Shown: one piece after another, positions 16,796-25,514 of the stretch
Numbering within the stretch: position 1 is the first letter of the stretch
How the letters are laid out: every line of letters begins with the position of its first letter
Assembly (NCBI RefSeq): GCF_001632285.1
Contig: NZ_LWAH01000013.1
Span: 1 to 64,000 of the forward strand
DNA: 64,000 nt
Direction: 5' to 3'
From: Moraxella catarrhalis
GTDB lineage: Bacteria > Pseudomonadota > Gammaproteobacteria > Pseudomonadales > Moraxellaceae
Notes under the pieces: generated by a model
The model's database searches: none
The model's input: only the letters and a program-made list of their open reading frames with translations
Told to the model about the DNA's origin: nothing
Position numbers and translations under genes: made by a program

Positions 16796-17497
16796 CTAAG
16801 ATCTCTTTTGGCGGACAATTTGATAACGCCTGCCAAGATACCAAATTGGGGCAGAAATGATATGGATTAAGCGAGTAAATGGCACAAGTAAGATTAAGGT
16901 TGTGCCTAAGAACATGTGCATTTTATAAACCAGTCCAGCATCTTCTACCAATGAAGCGGCGTAGACTGGGCGTAATATCGCCAAGTTTTGTGCCCACCCT
17001 GCCAAGCTTAACATCAATGCACCATCACGATGCGTCGGATATGACCAAATGGTTGCAAGTCCCATGACCAATTGAAGCAAAATAATTAACAGTAACATCT
17101 TATCGCTAAAAGTTGAGGTGTGGCTGATGCGTGGGTTGGTAAAGCGTCGCCAAATTAACATGATAAGCCCAATTAAGCACATTATCCCTGCAATGCCACC
17201 AACAATCACTGCCATCAGTTGTTTTTGTGGTGCGGTGATGATGCGTTCATAAATAAAATGGGGGGTAAACATGCCAAAAAAATGCCCAAGCAATACGACA
17301 ATGATGCCAATATGAAATAAATTGCTTGCCAATCGCATGCCTTTATCTGACAGCATTTGACTTGAGCCTGCACGCCATGTGTATTGAGACAAATCAAATC
17401 TTGCCCAACAACCAAAGATGCACACTGTCAAGGCGATGTAGGGATAAATGCCAAATAAAAAGACATGTAACCAATCTTCTGGGTTTGTTGTGTTCAT
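16796..17497 (-). CDS. narI: Respiratory nitrate reductase gamma subunit NarI (cytochrome b)
   Basis: NarI is the membrane cytochrome b that takes electrons from quinol and passes them to NarH. The 233-residue protein has five predicted helices. Haem-ligand histidines fit the family: HIGIIVVLLGH near residues 52-62 and HMFLGTT...RLIH near residues 193-211. It starts 2 bp after narJ stops, the tight spacing of an operon. A strong terminator follows. Confidence 0.95.
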   Translation of the reverse strand: MNTTNPEDWLHVFLFGIYPYIALTVCIFGCWARFDLSQYTWRAGSSQMLSDKGMRLASNLFHIGIIVVLLGHFFGMFTPHFIYERIITAPQKQLMAVIVGGIAGIMCLIGLIMLIWRRFTNPRISHTSTFSDKMLLLIILLQLVMGLATIWSYPTHRDGALMLSLAGWAQNLAILRPVYAASLVEDAGLVYKMHMFLGTTLILLVPFTRLIHIISAPIWYLGRRYQIVRQKRS

Positions 17498-17499
17498 AA

Positions 17500-18300
17500 T
17501 CAGACTCCTTGTGTGGTGGCTTTGGCGGATTGGTTGAAGTCAACCCAATGCACAGGAACTTCGGCTTGGCGTTGAGCGTGTTCACCTTGTAGGTTTGCGA
17601 TACGCTGTTTGGTTTGGTTTGATGGGCAGTTTTGTTGTTCTGCTCCCAAAAAATCCACCATTTCTTCTTCCCATGCTTTGTCAATCGCTTCGGTGGTGTC
17701 ATCAGCAGGTTGGTTGTCTTTGTGCATTTTGGCAAGCTGTTGGTCAATGACACTCAGTGGTTCACCTGCGATTTGCAACAATGCTTTAAATAGACCAACA
17801 TAGTGGCTGTTTTTATCCATTAAGCGAGCCGCCAATAAGGTAACAATGTGGCTAATATTGGCAATTTCTTCACGAATCTGCATCTCATCATGGTTGATGG
17901 TGGCTTGGTGGGATAAAAATTCCAAATACATCGGTAGATAGTCAGGCAATTCTTTTGCGTTAATCTCAAATCCAGCCATGTCATATTGAGCCATTAAATC
18001 CACCATGGCTTGCCCACGGTCTCGACTTTCACCATGAACATGTTCAAATAGCCATAAAGATAAGGAACGACCTCGCTCAAATAGGCTGTCATATTTGGCT
18101 TGTGCTTCTAGCTCACCGAGTGCAGCCATCTGGTCAATTAAGGTGGCGATGTCTTGTCGCACCTCAGGGCTGATAAGACGGCTTTGCATGACAAGCTGTT
18201 TGCATTGGTCTAAGTTATCATCGATAAACAGTTCGTGTTCAGGGTAATCCATGAGCAAGCTGATGACTTTAAGCAGTTTCATGTCTGTGGTAGATGTCAT
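17500..18300 (-). CDS. narJ: Nitrate reductase assembly chaperone NarJ
   Basis: NarJ is the delta chaperone that guides cofactor insertion into NarG and is not part of the final enzyme. The 266-residue protein is helical, with LLMDYPEHEL near residue 15, LSLWLFEHVHGESRDRGQAM near residue 75 and ELPDYLPMYLEFLS near residue 117, all typical of the family. Its Gln- and acid-rich C-terminus is less conserved. The gene abuts narH directly and overlaps no neighbour. Confidence 0.94.
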   Translation of the reverse strand: MTSTTDMKLLKVISLLMDYPEHELFIDDNLDQCKQLVMQSRLISPEVRQDIATLIDQMAALGELEAQAKYDSLFERGRSLSLWLFEHVHGESRDRGQAMVDLMAQYDMAGFEINAKELPDYLPMYLEFLSHQATINHDEMQIREEIANISHIVTLLAARLMDKNSHYVGLFKALLQIAGEPLSVIDQQLAKMHKDNQPADDTTEAIDKAWEEEMVDFLGAEQQNCPSNQTKQRIANLQGEHAQRQAEVPVHWVDFNQSAKATTQGV

Positions 18301-19839
18301 TTATAGCTCCCATGTTTGTACGGTTTTGATAAAATCACGCTTATTATTTTTCTTTTGTCCAAACATGTGGGTGTCATTACCTCCTGTACAACCATTACCA
18401 AAGGTAAAGCCACAACCATTGCGTTCAGCAAACGCATCGCTTAGGGCTTCTTCACGGTGAGCGGTTGGGATAACAAAACGGTCTTCATAGTTGGCAATGG
18501 CAAGATAGCGGTACATGTCTTCCACTTGGGCAACGCTTAAGCCAACAGCGTCTAACACTTCTTGAGCATCTTGTTTTTCAACCAATTGTAGGCGTTTATA
18601 GCTTCGCATGGCAAGCAGGCGTTTTAATGCCAAGCGTACAGGCTCTTCATCGCCTGCGGTGAGCATGTTGGCAAGGTATTTTAACGGAATGCGTAAACTG
18701 TCCACATCTGGAATCAGTCCGTCCATGCCCACTTGACCTGCTTCGGCGGCGTTTTGAATGGGTGATAATGGTGGCACATACCACACCATAGGCAAGGTAC
18801 GGTATTCTGGGTGCAAGGGCAGAGCAAGCTTCCAATCGACTGCCAGTTTATAGACAGGGGATTTTTGAGCAGATTCGATGACGCTCATTGGCACGCCGTC
18901 TTGTAAGGCTTGTTTGATGACTTTAGGGTCATGTGGGTCTAAGAAAATATCAAGTTGTGCTTGGTATAAATCTTGTTCGTTTGATAGGCTGGCAACTTCG
19001 TGGATTTTGTCTGCATCATACAATAATACGCCAAGGTAGCGAATGCGACCGACACAAGTTTCAGAGCAGATGGTGGGCATGCCTGCTTCAATACGGGGGT
19101 AACAGAAGATACATTTTTCTGATTTGCCCGATTTCCAGTTGTAATAGATTTTTTTGTAAGGGCAGCCTGAGATGCACATACGCCAGCCACGGCATTTGTC
19201 TTGGTCAATCAGCACGATGCCATCTTCTTCACGCTTATAAATTGCCCCACTTGGACAAGATGCCACACAAGTTGGGTTTAGACAATGCTCACATAGGCGT
19301 GGCAAATACATCATAAAGGTGTTTTCATATTGCCCATAGATGTCAGCTTGTATGTCATCAAAATTCTTATCACGGCGACGCTTAGCAAACTCTGACCCAA
19401 GAATCTCTTCCCAATTTGGCCCCCATTCAATTTTTTGTATGCGTTTGCCTGTAATTAAGGAGCGAGGGCGTGCAATGGGCTGATGTTCACCAATTGGGGC
19501 GGTATGCAGATGTTGGTAGTCAAAGTCAAATGGTTCATAATAGTCATCTATCATGGGCAAATCTGGGTTGGCAAAAATATTGGCAAGCACTCTAAATTTA
19601 CCCCCAATTTTGGGATTAATTGAGCCATCTGCATTGCGTATCCAACCACCTTTCCATTTACCTTGGTTTTCCCATTCTTTTGGATAACCGATACCGGGTT
19701 TGGATTCCACATTGTTAAACCATGCGTATTCCATGCCCTCTCGGCTGGTCCAAACATTTTTACAAGTGACTGAGCAGGTATGGCAACCGATACATTTATC
19801 AAGGTTTAACACCATGCCAACTTGTGAGCGAATTTTCAT
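18301..19839 (-). CDS. narH: Respiratory nitrate reductase beta subunit NarH
   Basis: NarH is the iron-sulfur subunit linking NarI to NarG. The 512-residue protein has the classic four cysteine groups: CIGCHTCSVTCK near residue 16, CEHCLNPTCVASCPSG near residue 183, CRGWRMCISGCP near residue 216 (Trp replaces one Cys, giving the [3Fe-4S] cluster) and CIFCYPRIEAG near residue 243. The order and spacing match the family. It lies in narGHJI after narG (62 bp) and before narJ (0 bp). Confidence 0.96.
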   Translation of the reverse strand: MKIRSQVGMVLNLDKCIGCHTCSVTCKNVWTSREGMEYAWFNNVESKPGIGYPKEWENQGKWKGGWIRNADGSINPKIGGKFRVLANIFANPDLPMIDDYYEPFDFDYQHLHTAPIGEHQPIARPRSLITGKRIQKIEWGPNWEEILGSEFAKRRRDKNFDDIQADIYGQYENTFMMYLPRLCEHCLNPTCVASCPSGAIYKREEDGIVLIDQDKCRGWRMCISGCPYKKIYYNWKSGKSEKCIFCYPRIEAGMPTICSETCVGRIRYLGVLLYDADKIHEVASLSNEQDLYQAQLDIFLDPHDPKVIKQALQDGVPMSVIESAQKSPVYKLAVDWKLALPLHPEYRTLPMVWYVPPLSPIQNAAEAGQVGMDGLIPDVDSLRIPLKYLANMLTAGDEEPVRLALKRLLAMRSYKRLQLVEKQDAQEVLDAVGLSVAQVEDMYRYLAIANYEDRFVIPTAHREEALSDAFAERNGCGFTFGNGCTGGNDTHMFGQKKNNKRDFIKTVQTWEL

Positions 19840-19900
19840 TTTAATTTTCCTTGACCTAGCGACAGCTTAGTAAAATGTGTCATGATATGTTGTAAAATCA

Positions 19901-22900
19901 TCAGTCCAAAGTGGTGGGTAATGGGCGTGGCAATTCATCATCAGCCTTGCCCTCTAGCCAGTCAATATTTGCCATTTTACGCACCACAACAAATTCATCA
20001 CGGTTACAACCAACCGTACCATAGTAGTTAAAGCCATAAGAGAATTGGGCATAACCACCAATCATGTGAGTGGGCTTTAAGATGGTGCGAGTAACCGAGT
20101 TGTGAATACCACCACGAGTACCTGAGTTTTCAGAACCTGGGATATTCACCAGTTTTTCTTGAGCATGGTACATCATGGTCATGCCTTCTTTGACTCGCTG
20201 GCTGACCACCGCACGGGCGGTGATTGCCCCGTTGGCATTAAAGACTTCAATCCAATCATTATCTTCAATGCCTGCTTTTTGGGCATCAATCTCACTTATC
20301 CAAACAATTGGACCACCACGACTTAAGGTGAGCATCAATAGGTTTTCTGAATAGGTACTGTGAATGCCCCATTTTTGGTGTGGTGTTAAAAAATTAAGCA
20401 CAATTTCTTTGTTGCCATTGGATTGATATTTTTTAAATGCTTGGGTGGTTTTGGTGTCAATTGGCGGACGGTATTGTTGCATTTGTTCGCCAAAGGCTTG
20501 TATCCAAGGGTGCTCAACATAAAATTGCTGACGGCCTGTGATTGTCCGCCATGGAATCAGTTCATGCACATTGGTGTAGCCTGCGTTGTAGCTGACTTTG
20601 TCAGATTCAAGCCCTGACCATGTGGGACTTGAAATGATTTTTCTGGGTTGGGCAACAATGTCATTAAAGCGGATTTTTTCATGCTCACTGGCTTTTGCCA
20701 AATGAGTGTGGTCACGTCCTGTTTTTTTGGATAATTCTGCCCATGCTTTAACCGCAACATGACCGTTGGTTTCTGGGGCAAGCATCAGTACGGTTTCAAT
20801 GGCATTGACGACACTGCTCATATTGGGGCGTGTGTTGGCGACGCTGTCATCATGAATGCGATAATTTAACTGCCCCAATTGTTGCACTTCTTCTTTGGTG
20901 TCCCAGTCAATGCCTTTAGAGTTATTACCAAGCTTGTCCATTAAAGGACCAAGAGAAGTGAACTTGGCATAGGTGCTGGGATAATCTCGTTCCACAACTT
21001 TGATGAGTGGGCAATTAATGCCGGGTATGGGTTTTTCACCTGCACTTTTCCAATCTGTGCCACCAAAGGGTTGAGCCAATTCATCGGCACTGTCATGTTG
21101 CATGGGTAAGGTAACCACATCGGTTTGTGTTCCCAAATGCCCAACACAAAGGCGAGAGAATGCCTTAGCGATGTATTTATAAATCTCCCAGTCAGTTTTT
21201 GCTTCCCACGCAGGGTCAGTGGCAGCGGTGAATGGGTGGATAAATGGGTGCATGTCTGATGTGTTGATGTCTTCTTTTTCGTACCATGTGGCGGTGGGCA
21301 GTACAATGTCAGAATACAAACATGTGCTGGACATTCTAAAGTCTAAGGTGGTTACCAAATCAATTTTACCCGTTGGGGCATTTTCAACAAAGTCAATTTC
21401 GTTGGGTTTAAAGCCAGTTTGTACCGTTTCATCACCCAATAAGCCATTTTTTGTCCCTAACAAGTATTTGAGCATGTACTCATGCCCTTTACCTGATGAA
21501 CCCAGTAAGTTTGACCGCCAGATAAACATATTGCGTGGGAAATTTTGCGGATTGTCGGGTTGTTCGGCAGCAAAACGCAATGACCCATTGTGCAGACTTT
21601 CAACCACATAATCTTGAACACTCATGCCTTTGGCTTTTGCTTGGGAGGCAATGGTCAGTGGATTTTGGTTTAATTGGGGGGCAGATGGCAACCAACCTGC
21701 CCGCTCAGCTTTAATGTTGTAATCGAGCATATGCTCTGGAAATTGCGATTTATTGGCATGAGATGAAAGCAATTCATGGGCAGAGACAGTTTCATGTCGC
21801 CATTGGCTTGAGTGATTGTAAAAAAAGCTTGTACTATTCATGTGGCGTGGTGGTCTGTGCCAATCCAATCCAAACGCAACAGGCGCCCAACCAGATTGTG
21901 GTCTGAGCTTTTCTTGACCCACATAGTGAGCCCAGCCACCCCCTGATTTGCCAATACAGCCACAGAGCATCAGCATATTAATCACACCACGATAATTCAT
22001 GTCAAGATGATACCAGTGGTTCATGCCTGCTCCGATGATGACCATGGATTTGCCTTGAGTTTTGTGGGCATTTTCGGCAAATTCACGGGCGATTTGAATC
22101 ACCTTTTCACGACTGACACCAGTGATTTTTTCTTGCCAAGCAGGCGTACCTGCGATGTTGGCATCATTGTAATCATCGGTGACATTTTGACCACCATGCC
22201 CATTATCAACCCCCAAATTGGCAACCATCAAATCAAAAACGGTGGCGACTTTGGCGGTTTGTCCATTGGCAAGACTGATGGTATGGCAAGGAATGTTTTT
22301 ATACTGAATGGCATCACCAGCGGCAGCGGTAAAATAGGGGTGTTCATCACCACCAAAATAGTCCAAACCAACGCTTGCCGTCTCGCCAGAACCTTTTAAT
22401 GACAAAGTCAAATCCACGTCGCCATTATGTTGACCTTCTTTATTTTCCAAATTCCAACGCCCTGTTTCACCCCAGCGATAACCGATTGAGCCATAAGGTG
22501 AAACAAGCTCACCATTTTGGTTCATGGCGATGGTTTTCCATTCAGGATTATTTTCTTGACCTAAATTGTCAATTAAGTCAGATGCCCGTAAAAAACGCCC
22601 TGCTTTAAACTTATCGTCTTTTTCTTCAAGCACCACCAACATGGGTAAATCCGTGTAGCGTTTGGCATAGTCTTGGAAGTAATCACTTTGAGATTTCAGA
22701 TAAAACTCTTTGATGATGACATGGCAAAATGCTTGAGCCAAGGCGGCATCTGTGCCTTGTTTTGGGTTCAGCCATAGGTCACAAAGTTTGGCAATTTCGG
22801 CATAATCTGGGGTAATGGCAACCGTTTTTGTGCCTTTATAACGCACCTCGGTAAAAAAGTGAGCGTCAGGCGTACGGGTTTGTGGCACATTTGAACCCCA

Positions 22901-23656
22901 CGCAATGATATAATCGGAATTGTACCAATCAGCAGATTCAGCAACATCGGTCTGCTCACCCCAAACCATGGGAGAAGCTGGCGGCAGGTCGCAATACCAA
23001 TCATAAAACGACAAGCATGCACCACCTATGAGCGATAAATATCTTGACCCTGACGCATAACTGAGCATGGACATCGCAGGAATGGGTGAAAAACCAATGA
23101 TGCGGTCAGGACCAAAGGTCTTAGCGGTGTAAACATTGGCTGCTGCAATGATTTCTGCACACTCTTGCCAAGATGAGCGTACAAAACCACCCAAGCCTCG
23201 TTTTGACTTGTATTCAGCAGATTTGGTAGGGTTTTCAACAATGCTTGCCCATGCCAAAACAGGATCGGTATGTTTGGCTTTGGCTTCACGCCATAATTTT
23301 AATAATGGTTTACGCACTTTTGGGTATTTTAAGCGGTTGGCAGAATACATATACCAGCTATAGCTTGCCCCACGAGGACAGCCACGAGGCTCATGGTTGG
23401 GCAAATCTGGGCGAGTGCGAGGATAGTCCGTCTGTTGTGTCTCCCAGGTTACCAGACCATTTTTGACATAGATTTTCCAAGAGCATGAACCTGTGCAGTT
23501 CACCCCATGTGTAGAACGCACCACTTTGTCATATGACCAGCGTGCCCGATAGCTGTTTTCCCATTCACGGTTTTCATGGCGAGTCTCACCGTGGCTGTTG
23601 GCAAATTCACCTTGTTTTCTTTTAAAAAATCGCAGTTGGTCGAGTAAATGGCTCAT
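19901..23656 (-). CDS. narG: Respiratory nitrate reductase alpha subunit NarG
   Basis: NarG is the bis-MGD catalytic subunit that reduces nitrate to nitrite on the cytoplasmic face of the membrane. The 1251-residue length is close to E. coli NarG. The N-terminus shows the FS0 cluster ligands HGVNCTGSC near residue 50 followed by RGCPRGAS, and the Mo-site region NSDYIIAWGSNVPQTRTPDA near residue 248. The start is supported by AGGAAAG upstream. It is a minus-strand operon head whose promoter must lie in the 160-bp gap before the carbonic anhydrase gene, or further upstream. No Tat signal is obvious beyond the short N-terminal stretch. Confidence 0.97.
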   Translation of the reverse strand: MSHLLDQLRFFKRKQGEFANSHGETRHENREWENSYRARWSYDKVVRSTHGVNCTGSCSWKIYVKNGLVTWETQQTDYPRTRPDLPNHEPRGCPRGASYSWYMYSANRLKYPKVRKPLLKLWREAKAKHTDPVLAWASIVENPTKSAEYKSKRGLGGFVRSSWQECAEIIAAANVYTAKTFGPDRIIGFSPIPAMSMLSYASGSRYLSLIGGACLSFYDWYCDLPPASPMVWGEQTDVAESADWYNSDYIIAWGSNVPQTRTPDAHFFTEVRYKGTKTVAITPDYAEIAKLCDLWLNPKQGTDAALAQAFCHVIIKEFYLKSQSDYFQDYAKRYTDLPMLVVLEEKDDKFKAGRFLRASDLIDNLGQENNPEWKTIAMNQNGELVSPYGSIGYRWGETGRWNLENKEGQHNGDVDLTLSLKGSGETASVGLDYFGGDEHPYFTAAAGDAIQYKNIPCHTISLANGQTAKVATVFDLMVANLGVDNGHGGQNVTDDYNDANIAGTPAWQEKITGVSREKVIQIAREFAENAHKTQGKSMVIIGAGMNHWYHLDMNYRGVINMLMLCGCIGKSGGGWAHYVGQEKLRPQSGWAPVAFGLDWHRPPRHMNSTSFFYNHSSQWRHETVSAHELLSSHANKSQFPEHMLDYNIKAERAGWLPSAPQLNQNPLTIASQAKAKGMSVQDYVVESLHNGSLRFAAEQPDNPQNFPRNMFIWRSNLLGSSGKGHEYMLKYLLGTKNGLLGDETVQTGFKPNEIDFVENAPTGKIDLVTTLDFRMSSTCLYSDIVLPTATWYEKEDINTSDMHPFIHPFTAATDPAWEAKTDWEIYKYIAKAFSRLCVGHLGTQTDVVTLPMQHDSADELAQPFGGTDWKSAGEKPIPGINCPLIKVVERDYPSTYAKFTSLGPLMDKLGNNSKGIDWDTKEEVQQLGQLNYRIHDDSVANTRPNMSSVVNAIETVLMLAPETNGHVAVKAWAELSKKTGRDHTHLAKASEHEKIRFNDIVAQPRKIISSPTWSGLESDKVSYNAGYTNVHELIPWRTITGRQQFYVEHPWIQAFGEQMQQYRPPIDTKTTQAFKKYQSNGNKEIVLNFLTPHQKWGIHSTYSENLLMLTLSRGGPIVWISEIDAQKAGIEDNDWIEVFNANGAITARAVVSQRVKEGMTMMYHAQEKLVNIPGSENSGTRGGIHNSVTRTILKPTHMIGGYAQFSYGFNYYGTVGCNRDEFVVVRKMANIDWLEGKADDELPRPLPTTLD

Positions 23657-23722
23657 TTTGCTTTCCTCGTTATTATAAAAAGAGCTTAGCTGGCTAGCGA
23701 CAATCGAAACACCAAGCTAACA

Positions 23723-23727
23723 TTGAT
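23723..23727. promoter_or_regulatory. FNR half-site upstream of narG
   Basis: The pentamer TTGAT is one half of the FNR consensus, but the opposite half is poorly conserved. It lies 67 bp before the narG start. No -10 is properly spaced below it, so it is only a weak candidate. Confidence 0.25.
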
Positions 23728-23777
23728 TATAAAAATTTATTGGTTACCTAACTATTGCCTAAATGGCTATCATTAGA

Positions 23778-23793
23778 TACTTCTTTGGGCGTA
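23778..23793. promoter_or_regulatory. NarL-like heptamer pair upstream of narG
   Basis: TACTTCT-TT-GGGCGTA has the 7-2-7 layout of NarL sites. The first heptamer is perfect and the second has two mismatches. It is about 130 bp before the narG start. Chance occurrence is quite possible. Confidence 0.35.
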
Positions 23794-23816
23794 GTTGAAT
23801 GACTGCTTTAATTTTA

Positions 23817-24449
23817 TTAATGCGAATAGATAAATGCCGATGCCAGCTGTTGTGCGTTACTAATACTCACGCCCAAGTCCTCAATCAGCCCACTATTCAT
23901 GTCATAAATCCAGCCATGTACCGAAAGTTGTCTGCCTTGATACCAAGCATTTTGCACTATGGTAGTATGGCAAACATTAGTGACCTGACGCTTAACATTG
24001 ATTTGGCATAATAAATCAAGCTCCTCTTTATCAGTTAAACCCTCAAAAGCCTCACGATATTGGTAACGCATTCCTTTCAACGGTCTAAGCCAGTTATCTA
24101 TCAGACCATATTCTTGCTGACTAAGCGCCGCTTTAACGCCGCCGCAACCATAGTGACCACATACGATAATATGCTCAACCCTAAGTACATCTACCGCAAA
24201 CTGTAACACCGATAACAAATTCATATCAGTTGAAACTACCATATTTGCGACATTGCGGTGCACAAAAAGCTCTCCTGGCATGACGCCTACCACTTCATTG
24301 GCGGGCACACGACTGTCAGAGCAGCCGATCCATAAATATTTGGGTGACTGCGCCTTTGAGAGTCTTGGAAAATAGTCAGGATCACGCGCTGTCAGTGACT
24401 GTGCCCAATATTGGTTGTTATTTAACAAATCACTTAATGTTACATGCAT
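23817..24449 (-). CDS. Beta-class carbonic anhydrase
   Basis: This enzyme interconverts CO2 and bicarbonate. The start at 24449 (MHVTLSDLL) has GGGGGTG upstream and gives 210 residues; a GTG 6 bp earlier is an alternative. The zinc-binding residues are clear: CSDSR near residue 40 (Cys, Asp, Arg) and HYGCGG near residue 98 (His, Cys). The NVANMV stretch is also typical. The family is usually Can/CynT-like. Lying 160 bp before narG on the same strand, it could share its promoter or help anaerobic bicarbonate supply, though the link is speculative. Confidence 0.9.
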   Translation of the reverse strand: MHVTLSDLLNNNQYWAQSLTARDPDYFPRLSKAQSPKYLWIGCSDSRVPANEVVGVMPGELFVHRNVANMVVSTDMNLLSVLQFAVDVLRVEHIIVCGHYGCGGVKAALSQQEYGLIDNWLRPLKGMRYQYREAFEGLTDKEELDLLCQINVKRQVTNVCHTTIVQNAWYQGRQLSVHGWIYDMNSGLIEDLGVSISNAQQLASAFIYSH

Positions 24450-24632
24450 GCACACCCCCAGAGTTGATTTGGTTTTAGCATAAATCAGCTATCAATACCT
24501 AGCTATGCTCTAAATGGTTAAGGCACTACCCTAAAGTAGTAAGCTTGGCTGGCTGCTTTCTACCTAAGCATACTATGGCTAATATCTGTAAATATTTACA
24601 ATACTTCAATCTAAATTACCCTCTCTTTAGCC

Positions 24633-25409
24633 ATGAAAAAACTCTATGATGAAAAAAAAGTTGTTTATCTTCAGAGCTTGAGCTGCCACCCTATTTTTGC
24701 AACAACCAATAAGAAACTTTCAATTTCGGCAGCAACGATTCACTACTACCCCAAAGGCAGTTTGATTTATTTGCAATATGCTAAAGTGCGTTATTTATAT
24801 TTTTTATTAGAAGGTGCAATCCATTGCTATCGTCAGCAGCCCAATGGTCAAGAAAGCCTAATAAACAGATTTGATACAAATAAAACTCATATCCATCAGG
24901 TACAGATGATCAATGAAAGCCTGCCTAATTTAAAAGTAGATAAGTGTGATGAAAAACAAGATGAGATGCTTGCGTATAATCAATATAACTCATTTGGAAA
25001 AAATAGCTGCCATCAGTTAACCGCCAAAGCTTCACAAAATAGCTATGTTGCCATTTTACCCATTCATGAAATAAAGAAAACATTCAACAACTTGTCTTTA
25101 GCTACGATATTTACTTGGTATGCAGAGCAAATGTATGAGCAAATCTCGACACAGTTTTTATTGTATGATTTATTAAGCCTGAAAACTGCACAAGCGAAAG
25201 TAGCTTATTATCTATTATGCCATGCTGACAATAACAGCAAAATAGAGATATCCATGAGTCAAAAAAATCTTGCAAGCCTACTAAGTATCCGTGCTGAAAC
25301 ACTCAGCCGAACTTTGCGATCTTTGATAAATCAGCAAATTATTAGCGTAAATGGTGTACAATACACTATTTTAAAATCCGAACACCTAGAACAGATGGTG
25401 GAACAATGA
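24633..25409 (+). CDS. Crp/Fnr-family regulator (Dnr/NarR-like)
   Basis: This 258-residue protein has an N-terminal cyclic-nucleotide-binding-like domain (YPKGSLIYLQ near residue 40) and a C-terminal winged helix near residues 208-238. The recognition helix AETLSRTLR carries the E--SR pattern of regulators that bind TTGAT boxes. It lacks the N-terminal cysteine set that holds the FNR [4Fe-4S] cluster, with only one Cys near residue 18, so it is more likely a Dnr-type NO or haem sensor. A divergent stretch near residues 85-125 is not seen in FNR. It is divergent to the carbonic anhydrase gene and next to nnrS. Confidence 0.75.
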   Translation: MKKLYDEKKVVYLQSLSCHPIFATTNKKLSISAATIHYYPKGSLIYLQYAKVRYLYFLLEGAIHCYRQQPNGQESLINRFDTNKTHIHQVQMINESLPNLKVDKCDEKQDEMLAYNQYNSFGKNSCHQLTAKASQNSYVAILPIHEIKKTFNNLSLATIFTWYAEQMYEQISTQFLLYDLLSLKTAQAKVAYYLLCHADNNSKIEISMSQKNLASLLSIRAETLSRTLRSLINQQIISVNGVQYTILKSEHLEQMVEQ

Positions 25410-25514
25410 CCACACAAACGCTATTTCATTTTTGATGAGATAATATTTTAAAAATAGTGATTTAATCAGCAGATTACTTTTTCGACAATCGTAATAACAA
25501 TTCAAAGATTCGCC

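Noticed and set aside
16474..16860. Plus-strand frame of 128 codons across narI and the isomerase gene
   Set aside because: It overlaps the ends of both real minus-strand genes and the terminator, has no ribosome site, and has no family motif.
23672..23677. Minus-strand TATAAT close to narG as its promoter
   Set aside because: It would start transcription almost on top of the ribosome site, leaving no leader, and no regulatory site is well spaced.
25460..25475. TGATTTAATCA before nnrS as an FNR box
   Set aside because: The half-sites are only three bases apart instead of four, so FNR-type binding is unlikely without further evidence.
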